Assembly (NCBI RefSeq): GCF_027887165.1
Contig: NC_077228.1
Span: 214,191,019-214,255,018, forward strand
Direction: 5' to 3'
From: Monodelphis domestica
Taxonomy: Eukaryota; Chordata; Mammalia; Didelphimorphia; Didelphidae
DNA: 64,000 nucleotides
This document shows positions 23,382-35,113 of this stretch, one piece after another. Position numbers and translations under genes: made by a program. The notes beneath the pieces were generated by a model. That model was not told the DNA's origin. It ran no database searches and saw only the letters and a list, made by a program, of their open reading frames with translations. Every line of letters begins with the position of its first letter. Position 1 is the first letter of the stretch.

Positions 23382-23470
23382 CATTCCCTTCTTCTGAACT
23401 TCGGTTTACTCATTTGTAAAATGAAGGGATTGGACCAGATGGTCCCTATAGTTTTGATTTTTTTTTTCAT
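23382..23470 (+). mobile_element. MIR-like 3' fragment
   Basis: TTTACTCATTTGTAAAATGA and GGGATTGGACCAGATGGTCC, the 3' part of a marsupial MIR-type SINE. Confidence 0.6.
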
Positions 23471-24041
23471 TCATGACTCTAAGAATATGGAACCCTTGGG
23501 GAAATGGAGTCTACAAACCAGAGATTGTCTTAAAAAACAGTAGTATTCTGATTGTTGGATAGTGCTCATGATCTTCCCTTGAAATATCTGCAATTCAACA
23601 TGGCAGATTTACTTTCAGAGGGCCCACCACATGTTTATTAGCTACTTACCAATTTATTATATCATTATATTTACCCCTATTCACCAATACCAACATTATA
23701 AGTCCTTACCAGAAATGAAACACCAATGAGTTAGCACAGACCATATTTCAAGAAATGTCAGAGGTTTGCATGTCTTGGCTAGGCTGCTTTGCCTGGGGAA
23801 AAACATGGAATGGGATAGGGAGGAAAATTGTCAGGAATCTATTTGACCTGTCTCTTTGGACTGATCCTGGAGCTGTAAGGAACAGACCTATAGAGATCTC
23901 AGGAGTTTTTGATGAGCAAAGTTTCAACTATTTGGAAAATTTCACAAGGAACTATTATTCCCTTGGGGATAGAGTAGGGAAAGATACCCCAGAGATAGGA
24001 GAAGTAAGTAGAGTTGAGCCATATATTTATTGATTTATTTA
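23471..24041. other. Unassigned sequence
   Basis: A 92-codon open frame at 23755-24033 has no recognised motif; no splice or homology support. Confidence 0.35.
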
Positions 24042-24204
24042 TGTATTGACCCTTCCTTTCTGTTCTAATAACACTAAGGCAGAAGGGCAAGGGCTAGATG
24101 AATGGGGTTCAGTTGCCCAGGATCACACAGCTAGGAAGTGTCTGAAGCTATTTTTGAACCCAGATTCTCCAGGCTCTATCCATTGAGCAACCCAGCTACC
24201 CCTG
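24042..24204 (-). mobile_element. SINE1-type SINE
   Basis: AAGGCAGAAGGGCAAGGGC to TCCATTGAGCAACCCAGC. Confidence 0.85.
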
Positions 24205-24299
24205 GAGCGATGTATTTTTCAACCTTTCTAGATCAAACTATTTCTACTGACTATCCTTAGGATTTAGCTTTCTTGGGCCATGGATGCATTTGAAAATAG

Positions 24300-24775
24300 T
24301 TTCAATGACAGAAGCACAGTTGAATAAATACTGGAGAATGGTTGAGCAAATTATGGTCTATGAATGTAAAGGAATACATGAGAAATCGTGAAAGAGTTGA
24401 TTTCAGAGGAACCTGGGAAGAGTGATGTGAACTGATGCTGAGTGAAGGAAGCAGAATCCAGAGAACAGTTTATACAATTACCACCTACATTGTTAAGACA
24501 AACAACTTTGAAAGATTTTCAAATGCTTATCAATGCAATAATCAATCACAATTCCAGAGGTCTAATGAGGATGCATAATACTGATTTCTTAAAAGAGAAG
24601 TGATGCACTTGGGGTAAAAATGAGATATATATTTTTTGGACATGAAAAATGCAGGAATTTAATAATGCATATTTGTTAACAATGGTTTTGGGGAGAAAGT
24701 GATAGGGAGAAAAAAAGATTTGTGTTAATGGGGAAATAATTAAAAATACTTTAATTGTATGGCAAAATAAATATA
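24300..24775 (+). mobile_element. L1 3' end, old
   Basis: GAATGGTTGAGCAAATTATG, AACTGATGCTGAGTGAAGG and GCAGAATCCAGAGAACAG, then a decayed 3' UTR. Confidence 0.8.
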
Positions 24776-25060
24776 GGAATTCAATTCAGTTCATTCTCGT
24801 TTTCCATTATGTTATTCCATATCCATAGCCCTACAAGCTACACCCTTTATATCCTCCTCCTCCTTGATATCTCCAGTTTCCCAAAGGGAGAGAAAGTCCG
24901 GCCAGCTCAGTGCCATAAGCTACCTGTCGTAATATTACAGCTAGGTTAGCTGTGGGAGCAATAGCAAAGAAAGAATTTTTATTTAGGTTGAGAATAACTT
25001 TTTTTAAAATTGTGAACTAGAAATCATCAACACATAAACATTTCTGCATATTACTAAATT

Positions 25061-25150
25061 AATTTCCTTATTTAATGCTATACTAATCAAACTACAATTA
25101 CTAAATAGAGCTAGAAAAAAAATCCAGAGCAACAAAAGGCCAAGAATAAG
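25061..25150 (+). mobile_element. L1 ORF2 fragment
   Basis: AATGCTATACTAATCAAACT and AGAGCAACAAAAGGCCAAG; short and decayed. Confidence 0.5.
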
Positions 25151-25363
25151 AAATTCTACCTTTCCTTATGCCCTACTACCCTTAACCCTTCATCTTCGTT
25201 GTGACCTCCATTCCCTTCATCCTTCAGTTCTTTCCCAGACCATTACCCCCATTTTGTCTTCTCTTTTCTATCTTGACCCCTTGGTGAGCCAGTTCAACCC
25301 TATACTATCCTCTACTCCCAAAATTTTTGCCCCCTTTTCCTTGTTTTGTTTTTGCTTTTTTCC

Positions 25364-25562
25364 TTCTTAAACTCTTACCTTCTGTCTTAGATTCTATATT
25401 AATTATCGGTTCCAAGGCAGAAGAAAGGTAAGGGCTAGGTAAACACAGTTAAGTGACTTGTCGAGGGTTACACAGTTATGAAGTGTCTGAGACTAGATTT
25501 GAACCCTAGTCTTTTTGACCCCAAGCCTGGCTCTCTAACCACTGAGCAACTTAGTTGCCCGA
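25364..25562 (-). mobile_element. SINE1-type SINE
   Basis: AAACTCTTACCTTCTGTCTT to CCACTGAGCAACTTAGTTGC. Confidence 0.9.
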
Positions 25563-25639
25563 AGCCCCCTTGTTTTTTACTAATCATATCTTGATAAATC
25601 CAGACTCTAAAGAAAAATAATTAAATGGTGCTGATTGGA

Positions 25640-26240
25640 TCCAGGGTAGATTTTTGTTTCCTAAACTCAACTAGGTGCTCAAGGCAGCCAGACAATCCTT
25701 TCACACCTTCTCCTACTACCACACCACAGTGAGTCTTACAGAACTTTTCATCCCTCAAACTTCCCACCTGAACCTCCCCAGACCCTTTCAGCTGAGAACC
25801 TCACTTCATACTTTATTAAAAAAATTTTTGCCATTCCCTTGGAGTTCCCTGTTTTACTTTCCTCTCCATCTCACATCACTAAGACATCCTCCCCTATTCT
25901 TTTCCTACTTTTCAGTCTTAGAAGCATTGGCCCTTTCCTTGGCCAAGACAAAGGTCTTGTTCCCTTGTTCCCACTCCTTCCCTTCTTATCCAACAGATTA
26001 CCCCCATAATCATCCTCACTATCTCACTGATCTTTAGGTTCTCTCCATCTACTGGTACCTTCCTTGCTCCTTATAAACACATGCATTTCTCCCTCATCCT
26101 AGGGGGAAAAAAAAAGCCCTCAAGTATGTTGTATCTCACAAATCTCTTTTCCTCATTCAAACAGTTAGCACCCCTCATCTCTTCTCACCTGGCTAACAAA
26201 ATGGTCTTAAATATTCTTTTGTTTATTTTAACTTATTTTT
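25640..26240 (+). mobile_element. L2 ORF2 fragment
   Basis: CTTCCTTGCTCCTTATAAAC and CATCTCTTCTCACCTGGC encode the L2 reverse-transcriptase lead-in (FPCSL...H, PLISSHLANKMV). The apparent open frames at 25675-26037 and 26081-26266 are this relic. It may belong with the L2 end at 26966-27625. Confidence 0.6.
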
Positions 26241-26269
26241 TTCTTTCCCATCTATCTCCCCATTAGGGG

Positions 26270-26514
26270 GCAAAAAGGAAAAAACACTGCCTTTATAACA
26301 AATACGCATTGTCAAGCAAAAGAAATTCCCATTTCTGTAACCAAAATGTACATCTTATTTTTCACTCTAAGTCCATCACCTCTTTATCAAGAAGTGGGTA
26401 GCATGCTTTACCATTGGTACTCTGGAATTACCATTGGTCATTGAATTAATTGGAGTTCTTATGTCTTTCATAGTAATTTTTCTTTACAATATTCAGTCAT
26501 TGCATAAATTCTTT
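26270..26514 (-). mobile_element. L1 3' UTR, old (left part)
   Basis: GTCAAGCAAAAGAAATTCCC and AGAAGTGGGTAGCATGCTTT, a marsupial L1 3' UTR in reverse; it resumes after the MAR1. Confidence 0.65.
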
Positions 26515-26772
26515 GGGGGCAGTTGAATTGCACAGTGAATAGAATGGTGGGCCTGGAGTCAGGAAGACTCATCTCCCTGATTTCAAATCTAGTCTCAGAT
26601 ACTTACTAGCTATGTGACCCTGAGCAAGTCACTTAATCCTGTTTGTCTTAGTTTCCTCAACTGTAAAATGAGCTGGAGAAGGAAATGGTAAACCACTGTA
26701 GTATCTCTGCCAAGAAAATCCCAAAAGGGGTCATAAAGAGTTGGACACAACTGAAAATAACTAAACAACAAT
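26515..26772 (+). mobile_element. MAR1-type SINE
   Basis: CCTGGAGTCAGGAAGACTC, AAAATGAGCTGGAGAAGG and AACTAAACAACAATA; inserted in an older L1. Confidence 0.9.
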
Positions 26773-26965
26773 AATACATTCTCTTCCTTGTTCTTCTCAC
26801 TTTACTCTGTATCAGTCATACAAGTCTTTCCACAGTAAAATAATCTTCCATTATATCCATATGCCATTATTTATTCATCTATTCCTAATTTATGGGCACT
26901 CCCATAGTTTCCAGTTCTTTCCTACTGCCAAAGAGTTGCTATAAAAGTTTTTGTACATATGGATC
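26773..26965 (-). mobile_element. L1 3' end, old (right part)
   Basis: CTCACTTTACTCTGTATCAG and TTCCAGTTCTTTCCTACTGC continue the same minus L1. Confidence 0.7.
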
Positions 26966-27625
26966 TTTTTTCTGTTTTTTTACAATATAATTTCAGTCTC
27001 CTCAACATATCTCTTTCCACTCCAATCTACTCTCCACATAGCTATCATAAAGTGTCTTTGCTAAGATGCTTGTCTAACCACATCATTTCTCTACTCTTTA
27101 AACTTTGGTGGCTCCCTAGTGCCGAAAGATCAAATATAAAGCCTTTATTCAACTTTTAAAGCCCTTTGCAACCTGTAAATCTTATCTTTCTGGCCTTTTT
27201 ATTCTTTACTTGCCTCAACCTCCTCTATGATCTTGCTATATTGACCTATTTGCTATGGCTCACACACTACACTCCATCTAATATCAATGTACTTTTTCAC
27301 TGGTTGTCCCTTATTCCTAGATTGCTCTCCTTCATTTCTGCCTCTTAGTTTTCCTGAATTTCTTCAAGATTCAGTTTGAATTCCATTTTTTGTAGGAAGG
27401 TTTTCTTACTTCTTCTGGCTGCTTATAGTGTCTTCCCTTTAAAATGATCTTCAACCTAATCTATATGTTCCTGTATGTCATTAGTCATTTACATACTGTT
27501 TTCACTATTAGAATGTGAGCTCTTTGAGGAAGGGAACATGTTTTGTCTTTTTTTGTATCTACAAAACCTAGCACATTGCTAGGCACATTGGTAAGTGCTT
27601 AAGAAATGATAATTTACTGATTGAA
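26966..27625 (+). mobile_element. L2 3' end (660 bp)
   Basis: CTAACCACATCATTTCTCTA, TTTGGTGGCTCCCTAGTGCC and AATGTGAGCTCTTTGAGG lead to the L2 terminus. Ancient and diverged. Confidence 0.8.
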
Positions 27626-28770
27626 ATAAAGAAAAAATTAAGAAAGGGGCACAGCAATTGCAGATTTCAAACTCTCTTTACATAGCAGTAATCATAAAAT
27701 TTATTTGATACTAAAAATAGAAAAGTTGATCAGTGGAACAGAATAAATGCAAATTGTACCAAAGAAAATGAACATGCTCTCCTTGTCAATACTGACCACA
27801 AAGGTTCCAACTATTAGGGAAAAAACTTAACATGGCAAAAACTGCTGAGAAAATTGGAAAGCAATCTGGTACAAATTGGGTTTCAACTAGTCTCTCACAT
27901 CATATACCACAATAAGTTGTAAATGGGTATGGAACCCAGATATAAAAGGCCACAACATAAGCAAATTAGGGGTAAGGAAAGAGATACCTGAAAGGAATAG
28001 TTTCTGAACAAATGAGGTAAGAGAGAGGATCAAAGGAGAGAAAATGGAAAATTTTATTTACATAAAATTGAAAAGCTTTTGCACAAATGAAATCAATGCA
28101 GTTAAAATTAGAAGAGAAACAGGAAGTAGAAAAAATCTTTTCAGTAATTTCAGTAATTTTCTATAATAATAAATAATATGTAATATTACACATAATATTA
28201 TATATTAAAATATAAAATAATATATAATAAAGGTCAGATATCTAAAATATATAGGAAATTGATTCAAATATATTAACACAAAAGTAATTCTCTAATAAAA
28301 AATTGATCAAAAGTTATGAATAGGCAATTCTCAAGGGAAAAAATATAAGTTATCAACACTATGCAAATGAAAAAAATTCTGTGACTAACTCATGCCCATC
28401 AGAATAACAAAAATAGACAAAAGGTGAAAAATGAAAACTGATTGTTGGAAGGGATGTGGGAAGATAGGCACACCAATATGCTGTTGGTAGAGCAGTGAAT
28501 GATTTCAACCATTCTAGAAAAAAGATGGAAATATAATCCCCAAAATCACTAAACTGTGCTTGTCCTTTTACCCAGCTACACTACTTATATCCCAAAGAGA
28601 TCAAAGAAGGAGAGAAAATATTCATGTACAGAAATATCTATAAAAACACTTTTTGAACAAAGGTTTGGAAACAAAGTGATCATTATTTAGGGGGTGGCTA
28701 AACAAATTATGGTTTATGAATATAATGGAATATAATTCTTTCATAAGAAATGATGAAAGGAGAAGATTTT
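27626..28770 (+). mobile_element. L1 ORF2 3' portion, old
   Basis: GGTTTCAACTAGTCTCTCAC, CATAAAATTGAAAAGCTTTT, GTTGGAAGGGATGTGGG and GGTGGCTAAACAAATTATGG follow the L1 order. Decayed; contains an AT-rich expansion near 28,150-28,230. Confidence 0.8.
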
Positions 28771-29044
28771 TAAAAGTCTGGGAAGCTTTGGGGTTTTTTT
28801 TAGTGTCTATAATTTTGGTCTTCCTTGAACTTAAAGAAATTTATTTTTATTCTAAGCTCAACAAACACCAACTTAAATGGATAATTTCCATATGCAGATA
28901 GAAAAGAAAAAGATTATATATGAAATTGAAGCCATCTCCTCCATACAACTTGCTTTTCTCTTTGAAGTAAATTCAACTGAAAGTTTCAAAGCTGTCTTAC
29001 TTGTTTGTGTTTCTTGCTGGGCTTCCTTCTGTTCTCAAACAGCA

Positions 29045-29180
29045 TTCATTAAACTCTTACTATGAGATAGGCTATGCTCTAAGGTCTGGGAATACAAAAA
29101 CTGTACAAATAGAAAGTAATAAAATTCTTACTTTCAAGGAGCTTATATTCTAATGGGGAAGACAACATATAAAAGAAAGC
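29045..29180 (-). mobile_element. L2/MIR3-type 3' fragment
   Basis: CATTAAACTCTTACTATGAG, TCTGGGAATACAAAAACTG and AAGGAGCTTATATTCTAATG. Confidence 0.55.
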
Positions 29181-29289
29181 TGGGAGGTGATGGGGGAAGA
29201 CCAAAAGTATATAATGCCTCCCATGTAGCAAAAGAATAATCAAACAAAATAAATTTGTTTTATAACCATCTTGTTTGAAAATGTATATC

Positions 29290-29870
29290 TCATTCTGCAC
29301 ATCCAGTTCAGGTGGGTAGCCTGATTTAATATCAGTCTTCTGGAGCTCTGATTGGTCATTGCATTGATTAGAGCTGTTAAGATCTTCATAGATACTTTCC
29401 ATTATAGTGTTATGACTAGAACAAATAGTTCTGTTTCTGCCCACTTCACTCTAGAACAGTTCATCCAAGTCTTCTAAGGCTTCTTTGAATCCATCTCATT
29501 TGTAAAAATTTATTTAGTCATTCCCCAAATGATGGTTTCCCATTTTATCTCCAGTCCTTTTCTACAACAAAACATGATCTTATGACCTTTTTGGACATTT
29601 GGGTCTGTTTCATCTTTCTTTCTTTGGTCTTTTTAGGGTATTAGTGGTATCATTAAGCTAAAAATTATGCAAAATTTAGTGACTTTTGGGGTATATTTCT
29701 AATTGCCTTACCCAATGGCTAGACTAATTCACAGTTCCCCTGAGTTCAATGTCATGAGGTATCTGTTCCCCCTTTTCTCCTCTAACTATTGTAATTTTCA
29801 CTTTATCTCATCTTTGCTATTTAGTTATGTGAGAGATAGAACTTTAGATTTGTTTTAATTAGCAGTTATC
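29290..29870 (-). mobile_element. L1 3' end, old
   Basis: CTGCCCACTTCACTCTAGAA, TTTAGTCATTCCCCAAATG and GACATTTGGGTCTGTTTC in reverse orientation. Confidence 0.7.
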
Positions 29871-29872
29871 TT

Positions 29873-30055
29873 GGGAGCAACTAGGTGGCTCAGTGGGTTG
29901 AGAGCCAGGACCAGAGACAGGAGGAGGTCCTGGGTTCAAATGTGATCTCAGACACTTCCTAGCTGTGTGACCCTGGACAAATCAATTGACCTGCATTACC
30001 TAGCCCTAAATGCTTTTCTGCCTTAGAATTCCAAGATAGAAGGTAAGGTTTTTTT
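29873..30055 (+). mobile_element. SINE1-type SINE
   Basis: GGAGCAACTAGGTGGCTCAG to AGATAGAAGGTAAGGTTTTT. Confidence 0.92.
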
Positions 30056-31020
30056 AAAATTGCATTTATTTTTTCTTAGTGACTTGGAGCATTCCCCCCC
30101 TGTTGATTGATAACTTGAATTTCTTTTTTTGAGATCTATCTGTTCATGTCTTTTGACCATTTAGCTATTGGGAAGTGGCTCTTATTCTTATGTATTGGTA
30201 TTAGTTGTTGAGAATGATTTTGTAGTAGGGTCCCTGATAATCCTACCCCACCACAAATGGTGAAACTATACAGCTTTATGTTCTAAGGGTACATGCAAAG
30301 ATTAAATGGTCCCTGACTTCAACAAGTTCCAATAGTACCTGTAGATAGCAATAATAAAGTAAGTGCTTATCCTCTGCATCAGGTTCCAACTCCTCTTCCC
30401 AGAAAAAGTAACCAGGAAGATCCCCAAGAACCCAAGCTACTTACCTGGATATTCAGAGGGCTTAGATCACATTTTTTTTTCCTATTCTAGAAAATATACA
30501 GCCAATGTTATTTCTGCCTACTGGGGCTTTAAAAGTTTTACCTGTAGGAGTCTAGTTTCCTTTTCATCCTTACTTGGGACATCTTGGGTGCTTCCTTTCT
30601 CTTGCATCTCCTCCCTTTACTCTCCCTATGTAAGTTCACTTCTTTCTGTCTCCAGTCCTTCTACCAGACTCATACCTTCTCTTTCTGCTTTATATCACCC
30701 CAAGGTAAACAAAGGCAAGTTAAGCTACTTCTCTTTCCATAAATTCTCTCAGCAGTGGTATGCTAAGTCAAAGGTTTGAGTTTTTCAGCCATACCCAGTC
30801 TACTAAATATACATGGTAAAGGAGTCAAAGCAGGAAACACCACAGGCAATTTTAACTCCTTTGAATGTAGTCAGCCTCTGGGAGGAGAAAGCCTTGTAAT
30901 GAGGGGATATAGTGAGAAGTCACCCAGAGACCCACGAATCCCCTGCCTTGTTTGGGAGGAAAAGAAACCCACATAACAGGGTATTCTAGAAGACTCCTGA
31001 TACCCTGTACTCTTTGGGAG
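30056..31020. other. Unassigned ~1-kb block
   Basis: A 138-codon open frame at 30363-30779 has no recognised motif, no initiator context and no support for splicing. No clear repeat after 30,200. Confidence 0.35.
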
Positions 31021-31140
31021 AGTCATAGGATCACAGATCTAGAGCTAGAGAGCATCCAGTCCAATCTTACAGATGAAGAACCCAAGGCCCTGGGAAGGTA
31101 AAGGAGTTGCCAAGGGTCATCCAACCCATAACCCTAGAAG
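31021..31140 (+). mobile_element. MIR-like SINE (marsupial)
   Basis: TCATAGGATCACAGATCTAG and TTACAGATGAAGAACCCAAG; same family as 48355-48530. Confidence 0.6.
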
Positions 31141-31232
31141 GAAGTCTTCTGGTTGGGACTTTTCCATCCTCAATGAGGGTAGAGTGGTTTATTGAAACAA
31201 TGTCTTGTGTCTTTATTTGGCCTTCATACTAA

Positions 31233-31429
31233 AGGCTTTTTTTACCTTCTGCCTTAGAATCAATACTGTGTATTTGTTCCAAAGCAGAAGAGCAGTAAGG
31301 GCTAGGCAATGGGGCACAAGTGACTTGCCCAGGGTCATACAGCTGGGAAGTGTCTGAGGTCAAATTTGAACCCAGGACCTCCCCTTTCTAGGCCTGGCTC
31401 TCAATTCACTGAGGTACCCAACTGCCCCC
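31233..31429 (-). mobile_element. SINE1-type SINE
   Basis: TTTTTACCTTCTGCCTTAG to CACTGAGGTACCCAACTGCC. Confidence 0.93.
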
Positions 31430-31639
31430 ACTAAAGGCTTTTCTATGGAATGGTGTAACAAAAAAACCTGAGTTTAAGTCCCCAGCCTTCACTAATGACT
31501 GTGTGACTCTGGGCAAATAATTCTCTCTGAACTAGAGTTTCATGGAACATACAGGATTAATTATGCTCACCAATTAAGGAAAGGGTTTTATAATCCACAA
31601 AACACTAGATATATGAGATTTTATACCATGTTATTTTTC

Positions 31640-32617
31640 TATCTTGATTTCCTTTTGTCCAGAAGGGAAACTGAGGCAAAGAACGGACAAAATCATTAAA
31701 ATCAGTTCCACACAAAATCCAGAGGTCGCTGAGGCAATAAATAGCCTAGTAAATCCAGGTCCTAACCCACTTTTACTGAATAACCTGAGTAATTATCTCT
31801 GTTCTTTGCTTCTCTTTTCACAGCAAGCGCTAGGCAGGTGGCCAAACTTTTCCCTAGGCGGGATCCCATTACAGGGCACTGTGAATACAGGTGTGAAGGA
31901 CTCGGGCGCTGGGACATATTCCCACCCAGAGGAGGTGAGTGTCCCTTCGCAGGGTTGTGTTAGTTGCCTGCTTCCCTCTTCTTCTCTGAAGGGGGACCCC
32001 CAAGACCAGTGCTGGAGAGCGTCCCCAAAGTAGCCTGGCAGGGTCCCGAGACCAGACCGTTGCTAAGCCTCCAGCTCCTTCCCCAAAGCTGCAACAACAG
32101 TCCCTGAACCCTTCAGCCTACATCCTTACACTCTGATCCACACAGTGGTTTGAACCCCACCTTGGGCCACAGACATATCGGTTTGTAGGGGAGAACTCCT
32201 CTTCCCCGGACTAAACCTGCAGCAATTCACAGCCCGAGCTGGGATGGAGCCCTGGGCTAGGTGCCAGCTCCCCTGTGTCCTATTCCCGGTCCTGCGGGTG
32301 ACTCACTCTGGGGCTTGGTGGCCTCCCCTCCCATGCTGGGGCTGCTTCTCTTTTCTCAGCTCCCTCCATCCTTGGCCGGGACTACTCAGACTCTGACATT
32401 TAAGGGAACCCCCCAGAGAGCGGTCAGGGTTGCCAAGGAGAGAAGTCTCTGGCTCCAAAGATTGAGGTACGGGGGGCTAGAACAAGTGGACTAGACTGAG
32501 GACAGAGAGACAGAGATCTTAGAAGAAACTGTAGAAGAAACTCCCCGTATTAAGGGACCAGGGGAGGAAGGGCAGGTTTTGGAGTAAGGAGGGAGAAGTA
32601 CAATAGACCTGGAGGCA
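31640..32617. other. Single-copy, GC-richer block, no proven gene
   Basis: Largely free of recognisable repeats apart from a possible MIR near 31,680. The open frame 31644-32033 includes a splice-like CTTTTCACAG at 31,822 and GAGGTGAGT at 31,935, which would bound a ~115-bp exon-like segment, but the peptide is not recognised. Could be a non-coding exon or regulatory sequence. Confidence 0.35.
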
Positions 32618-32812
32618 AGGGGGTCAGCTGGATTGAGAGCCAAGCCTAGAGAGGGGAGGTTCTGTGTTCAAATTTGAACTTAGACACTTCCCAGCTGTGT
32701 GACATTGGACAAGTCATTTAACCTCCATCATCTAGCCATTACCAGGTCTGCCTTGGAACCAATACACAGTGTGGATTCTAAGATGGAAGGTAAGGGTTTA
32801 AAAAAAAAAAAA
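32618..32812 (+). mobile_element. SINE1-type SINE
   Basis: GTTCTGTGTTCAAATTTGAA and CTTGGAACCAATACACAGTG with a pure A tail. Confidence 0.92.
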
Positions 32813-33380
32813 GAGAGACCTGGAGACAGTCTTGTTCTGGAAGGAAGGAAGGTTGGTAGAGAAAGTGGGGTGGGGTTAGTGGAGGAGGCATTCTGCCAAT
32901 ATTGCTGGCCAGTGGGAAGGAGGGGATGAAAGGGCCCTTCATAGGGCAGTGCACAGGAAACCCATCCAACCACCAGTGTGTGATCTGAGAAAACGGCTGA
33001 GACCTGCAGCCCCCAGGTTGGCAAATCCTACATGGCATAGTCGGAAGGCAATCACCAACTGGAACAGCTGGTCCACACCCCTTCTCTCCTGCTCCTCCCC
33101 CTTCTTCTTCCCCCGCTGGCTGTTGGCAGAGGGCATATTTTCTTGGCAATGACCCTATTCCTTTAAAAAAAAAAAGTCCTTCTCTGTCCAGCTCGGGCCT
33201 TTTTCCCTAAATTCAAGGTCCTGTCCTGAGCTCCTCCCACCTTCCAGACCCAGTTGAGCCAGCTCCTTTCTCTTGCCGTGCAGTGCCCCCTGCTGTCCCA
33301 GATACAACATGTCCTAAACTCCCAGCTGTTCAATGAACAGCTGAATATATGGGGCTGTAATAATGGAATACATTTTGCCA
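32813..33380. other. Single-copy sequence, possible conserved non-coding element
   Basis: GC-moderate and repeat-free. Several overlapping short open frames on both strands give no known peptide. A pyrimidine stretch near 33,080-33,110 and CAGCTG E-boxes at 33,067 and 33,326 are the only motifs seen. Confidence 0.3.
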
Positions 33381-33384
33381 GTGC

Positions 33385-33575
33385 AAATAGTTAAATAAAT
33401 AAAAATAAGTAAATAATTAAAAGTATTACATTTATTTTATAATTACATACATATTTATCTAGAGTACTTATAAACATATTTCTATATAATGTATAAATTA
33501 TAATAAATTAAATTATTAAATAAAATATAATTAAATTATTTTAAAATTACATAAATAAAAATAACTAAATAAAAC
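33385..33575. repeat. AT-rich low-complexity sequence
   Basis: Irregular TAAATAAATAAAAATAAG-like sequence over about 190 bp. Confidence 0.85.
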
Positions 33576-33592
33576 TTATGGATATAAAGAAT

Positions 33593-33767
33593 ACAATGCC
33601 AGGTCCAGAGATGAAAGGTCCAGGGTTCCAATCTGGCCTAAGACACTTCCTAGATTGTGTGTGACTTAGAGCAAGTCATTTAACCCCCATGATCTAGCCC
33701 TTATTGGCTCTTCTGCTTTGGAACCAATACACAGTATTGATCTAGATGGAAGGCAAGTTTTTTTTAA
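33593..33767 (+). mobile_element. SINE1-type SINE, 5'-truncated
   Basis: AAAGGTCCAGGGTTCCAATC to TGGAACCAATACACAGTATT. Confidence 0.88.
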
Positions 33768-33799
33768 GGAATATAATGGAATATAGAGATATTTGTATG

Positions 33800-34440
33800 A
33801 TGTGAAACAAGGTGATGACTAAAACCAAAACCCTGAACAAAATCATTTACCATCTTATACCTATTAGACTGCCAAAAATGACAAATGGTGGAGGGGCTGC
33901 AGGAAAACAGGCACCTTAGTCCAGGCATTCTGGAAAAGAGTTTGGAGTTATGTCCAAAAAGTTGCTAAGTTTTTGTCTATACTCAGCAATACTCCTACTA
34001 GGTTTATACCCAAAAAGATCAAAGAAATAGGAAAAGGATTTATATGTGCAAAAATATTTATCACAGCTCTTTCCCGAGTAGCAAAAAACTAAAAGGTGCC
34101 CACCTTCCGGGGATAGACTAAACAAATTGTAATGTGTGAATGTAGTGGAATATTAATTGTGCTGTAAGAAAAGATGAAATGGACAACTTCAGAGAAATCT
34201 GGGAAAACCAGGAAGAACTGATGGATACAAAGTGAAACAGAATTCAGAGAACAATTTATGCAATGACAATATCATTATGAAGAAAGACTTAAAACTCTGA
34301 TTGATGCAATGATCATTCCAAAACATTAAAGAGGAACAGGCTACTCACTTTCTGCCAGAAAGGTGATGAATCTAAATTATAGAATGAGGCATACATTTTA
34401 GGGCATGACCAAAGCAGGAATTTGTTTTGTTGAGTTATAC
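33800..34440 (+). mobile_element. L1 3' end, old
   Basis: CATCTTATACCTATTAGACT, TATACCCAAAAAGATCAAAG and CAGAATTCAGAGAACAATTT follow the ORF2-to-3' UTR order; decayed. Confidence 0.85.
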
Positions 34441-34555
34441 ATGTTCATTACCAGGGCTTTATATTTCATTTATTTATTTATTAATTACAAGGACTTTTTT
34501 TTTCTTCAAGGAATGAGGTAACAAGTTGAGAGAGGGTAGAGATAGGGTAGCAATT

Positions 34556-34590
34556 TTATATATACATATATATATATATTTTTTTTTTTT
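34556..34590. repeat. (TA)n microsatellite then poly(T)
   Basis: TATATATACATATATATA followed by T residues that form the tail of the next SINE. Confidence 0.8.
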
Positions 34591-34783
34591 AAACCCTCTT
34601 ACTTTCTGTCTGAGAATCAATCCTGTGTTTGGATTCTAAGGCAGAAGATCAGTAAGGGTTAGGCAAATGGGGTTAAATGACTTGCCCAGGGTCACACAGT
34701 CAGAAAGAGTCTAAGGTCAGATTTGAACCCAGAAACTCCTTTCTCTAGGCCTGGTTCTCTAGTCACTGAACCACTTAGTTGCT
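34585..34783 (-). mobile_element. SINE1-type SINE
   Basis: AACCCTCTTACTTTCTGTCT to CACTGAACCACTTAGTTGC. Confidence 0.92.
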
Positions 34784-34905
34784 ATAATATATGTCTTTTA
34801 TTTTTCTTGTTTATTTTTATTGGCATGCAAAACATAGTCCTGCAATATATACTTTTTAAAAAGTTGCACATAAAGATTCATATTTTCATGTGCAATCCCC
34901 CTTTT
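34784..34905 (-). mobile_element. L1 3' UTR fragment
   Basis: TTTTATTGGCATGCAAAACA matches the start of the minus L1 at 45,110. Confidence 0.55.
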
Positions 34906-34909
34906 CTGT

Positions 34910-35113
34910 ATTTTTTTTTAAACCCTTACCTTCCATCTTGGAATCAATACTGTCTATTGGCTCCAAGGCAGAAGAGTGGTAAGGGCTAGGCAATGGGGGT
35001 CAAGTGACTTGCCCAGGGTTACACAGCTGGGAAATGTCTGAGGCCAGATTTGAACCTAGGACCTCCAGCCTCTAGGGCTAGCTCTCAATCCACTGAGCTA
35101 CCCAGCTGCCCCC
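34910..35113 (-). mobile_element. SINE1-type SINE
   Basis: Near-consensus full-length copy, AAACCCTTACCTTCCATCTT to GAGCTACCCAGCTGCCCCC. Confidence 0.95.

Noticed and set aside
25675-26266. 120- and 61-codon open frames
   Set aside because: They fit an L2 ORF2 relic in content.
30363-30779. 138-codon open frame
   Set aside because: No recognisable motif, no codon pattern or splice context that I could defend.
32728-33149. Overlapping 98- and 123-codon minus open frames
   Set aside because: They start or end inside a SINE tail (FFFF run) and show no domain.
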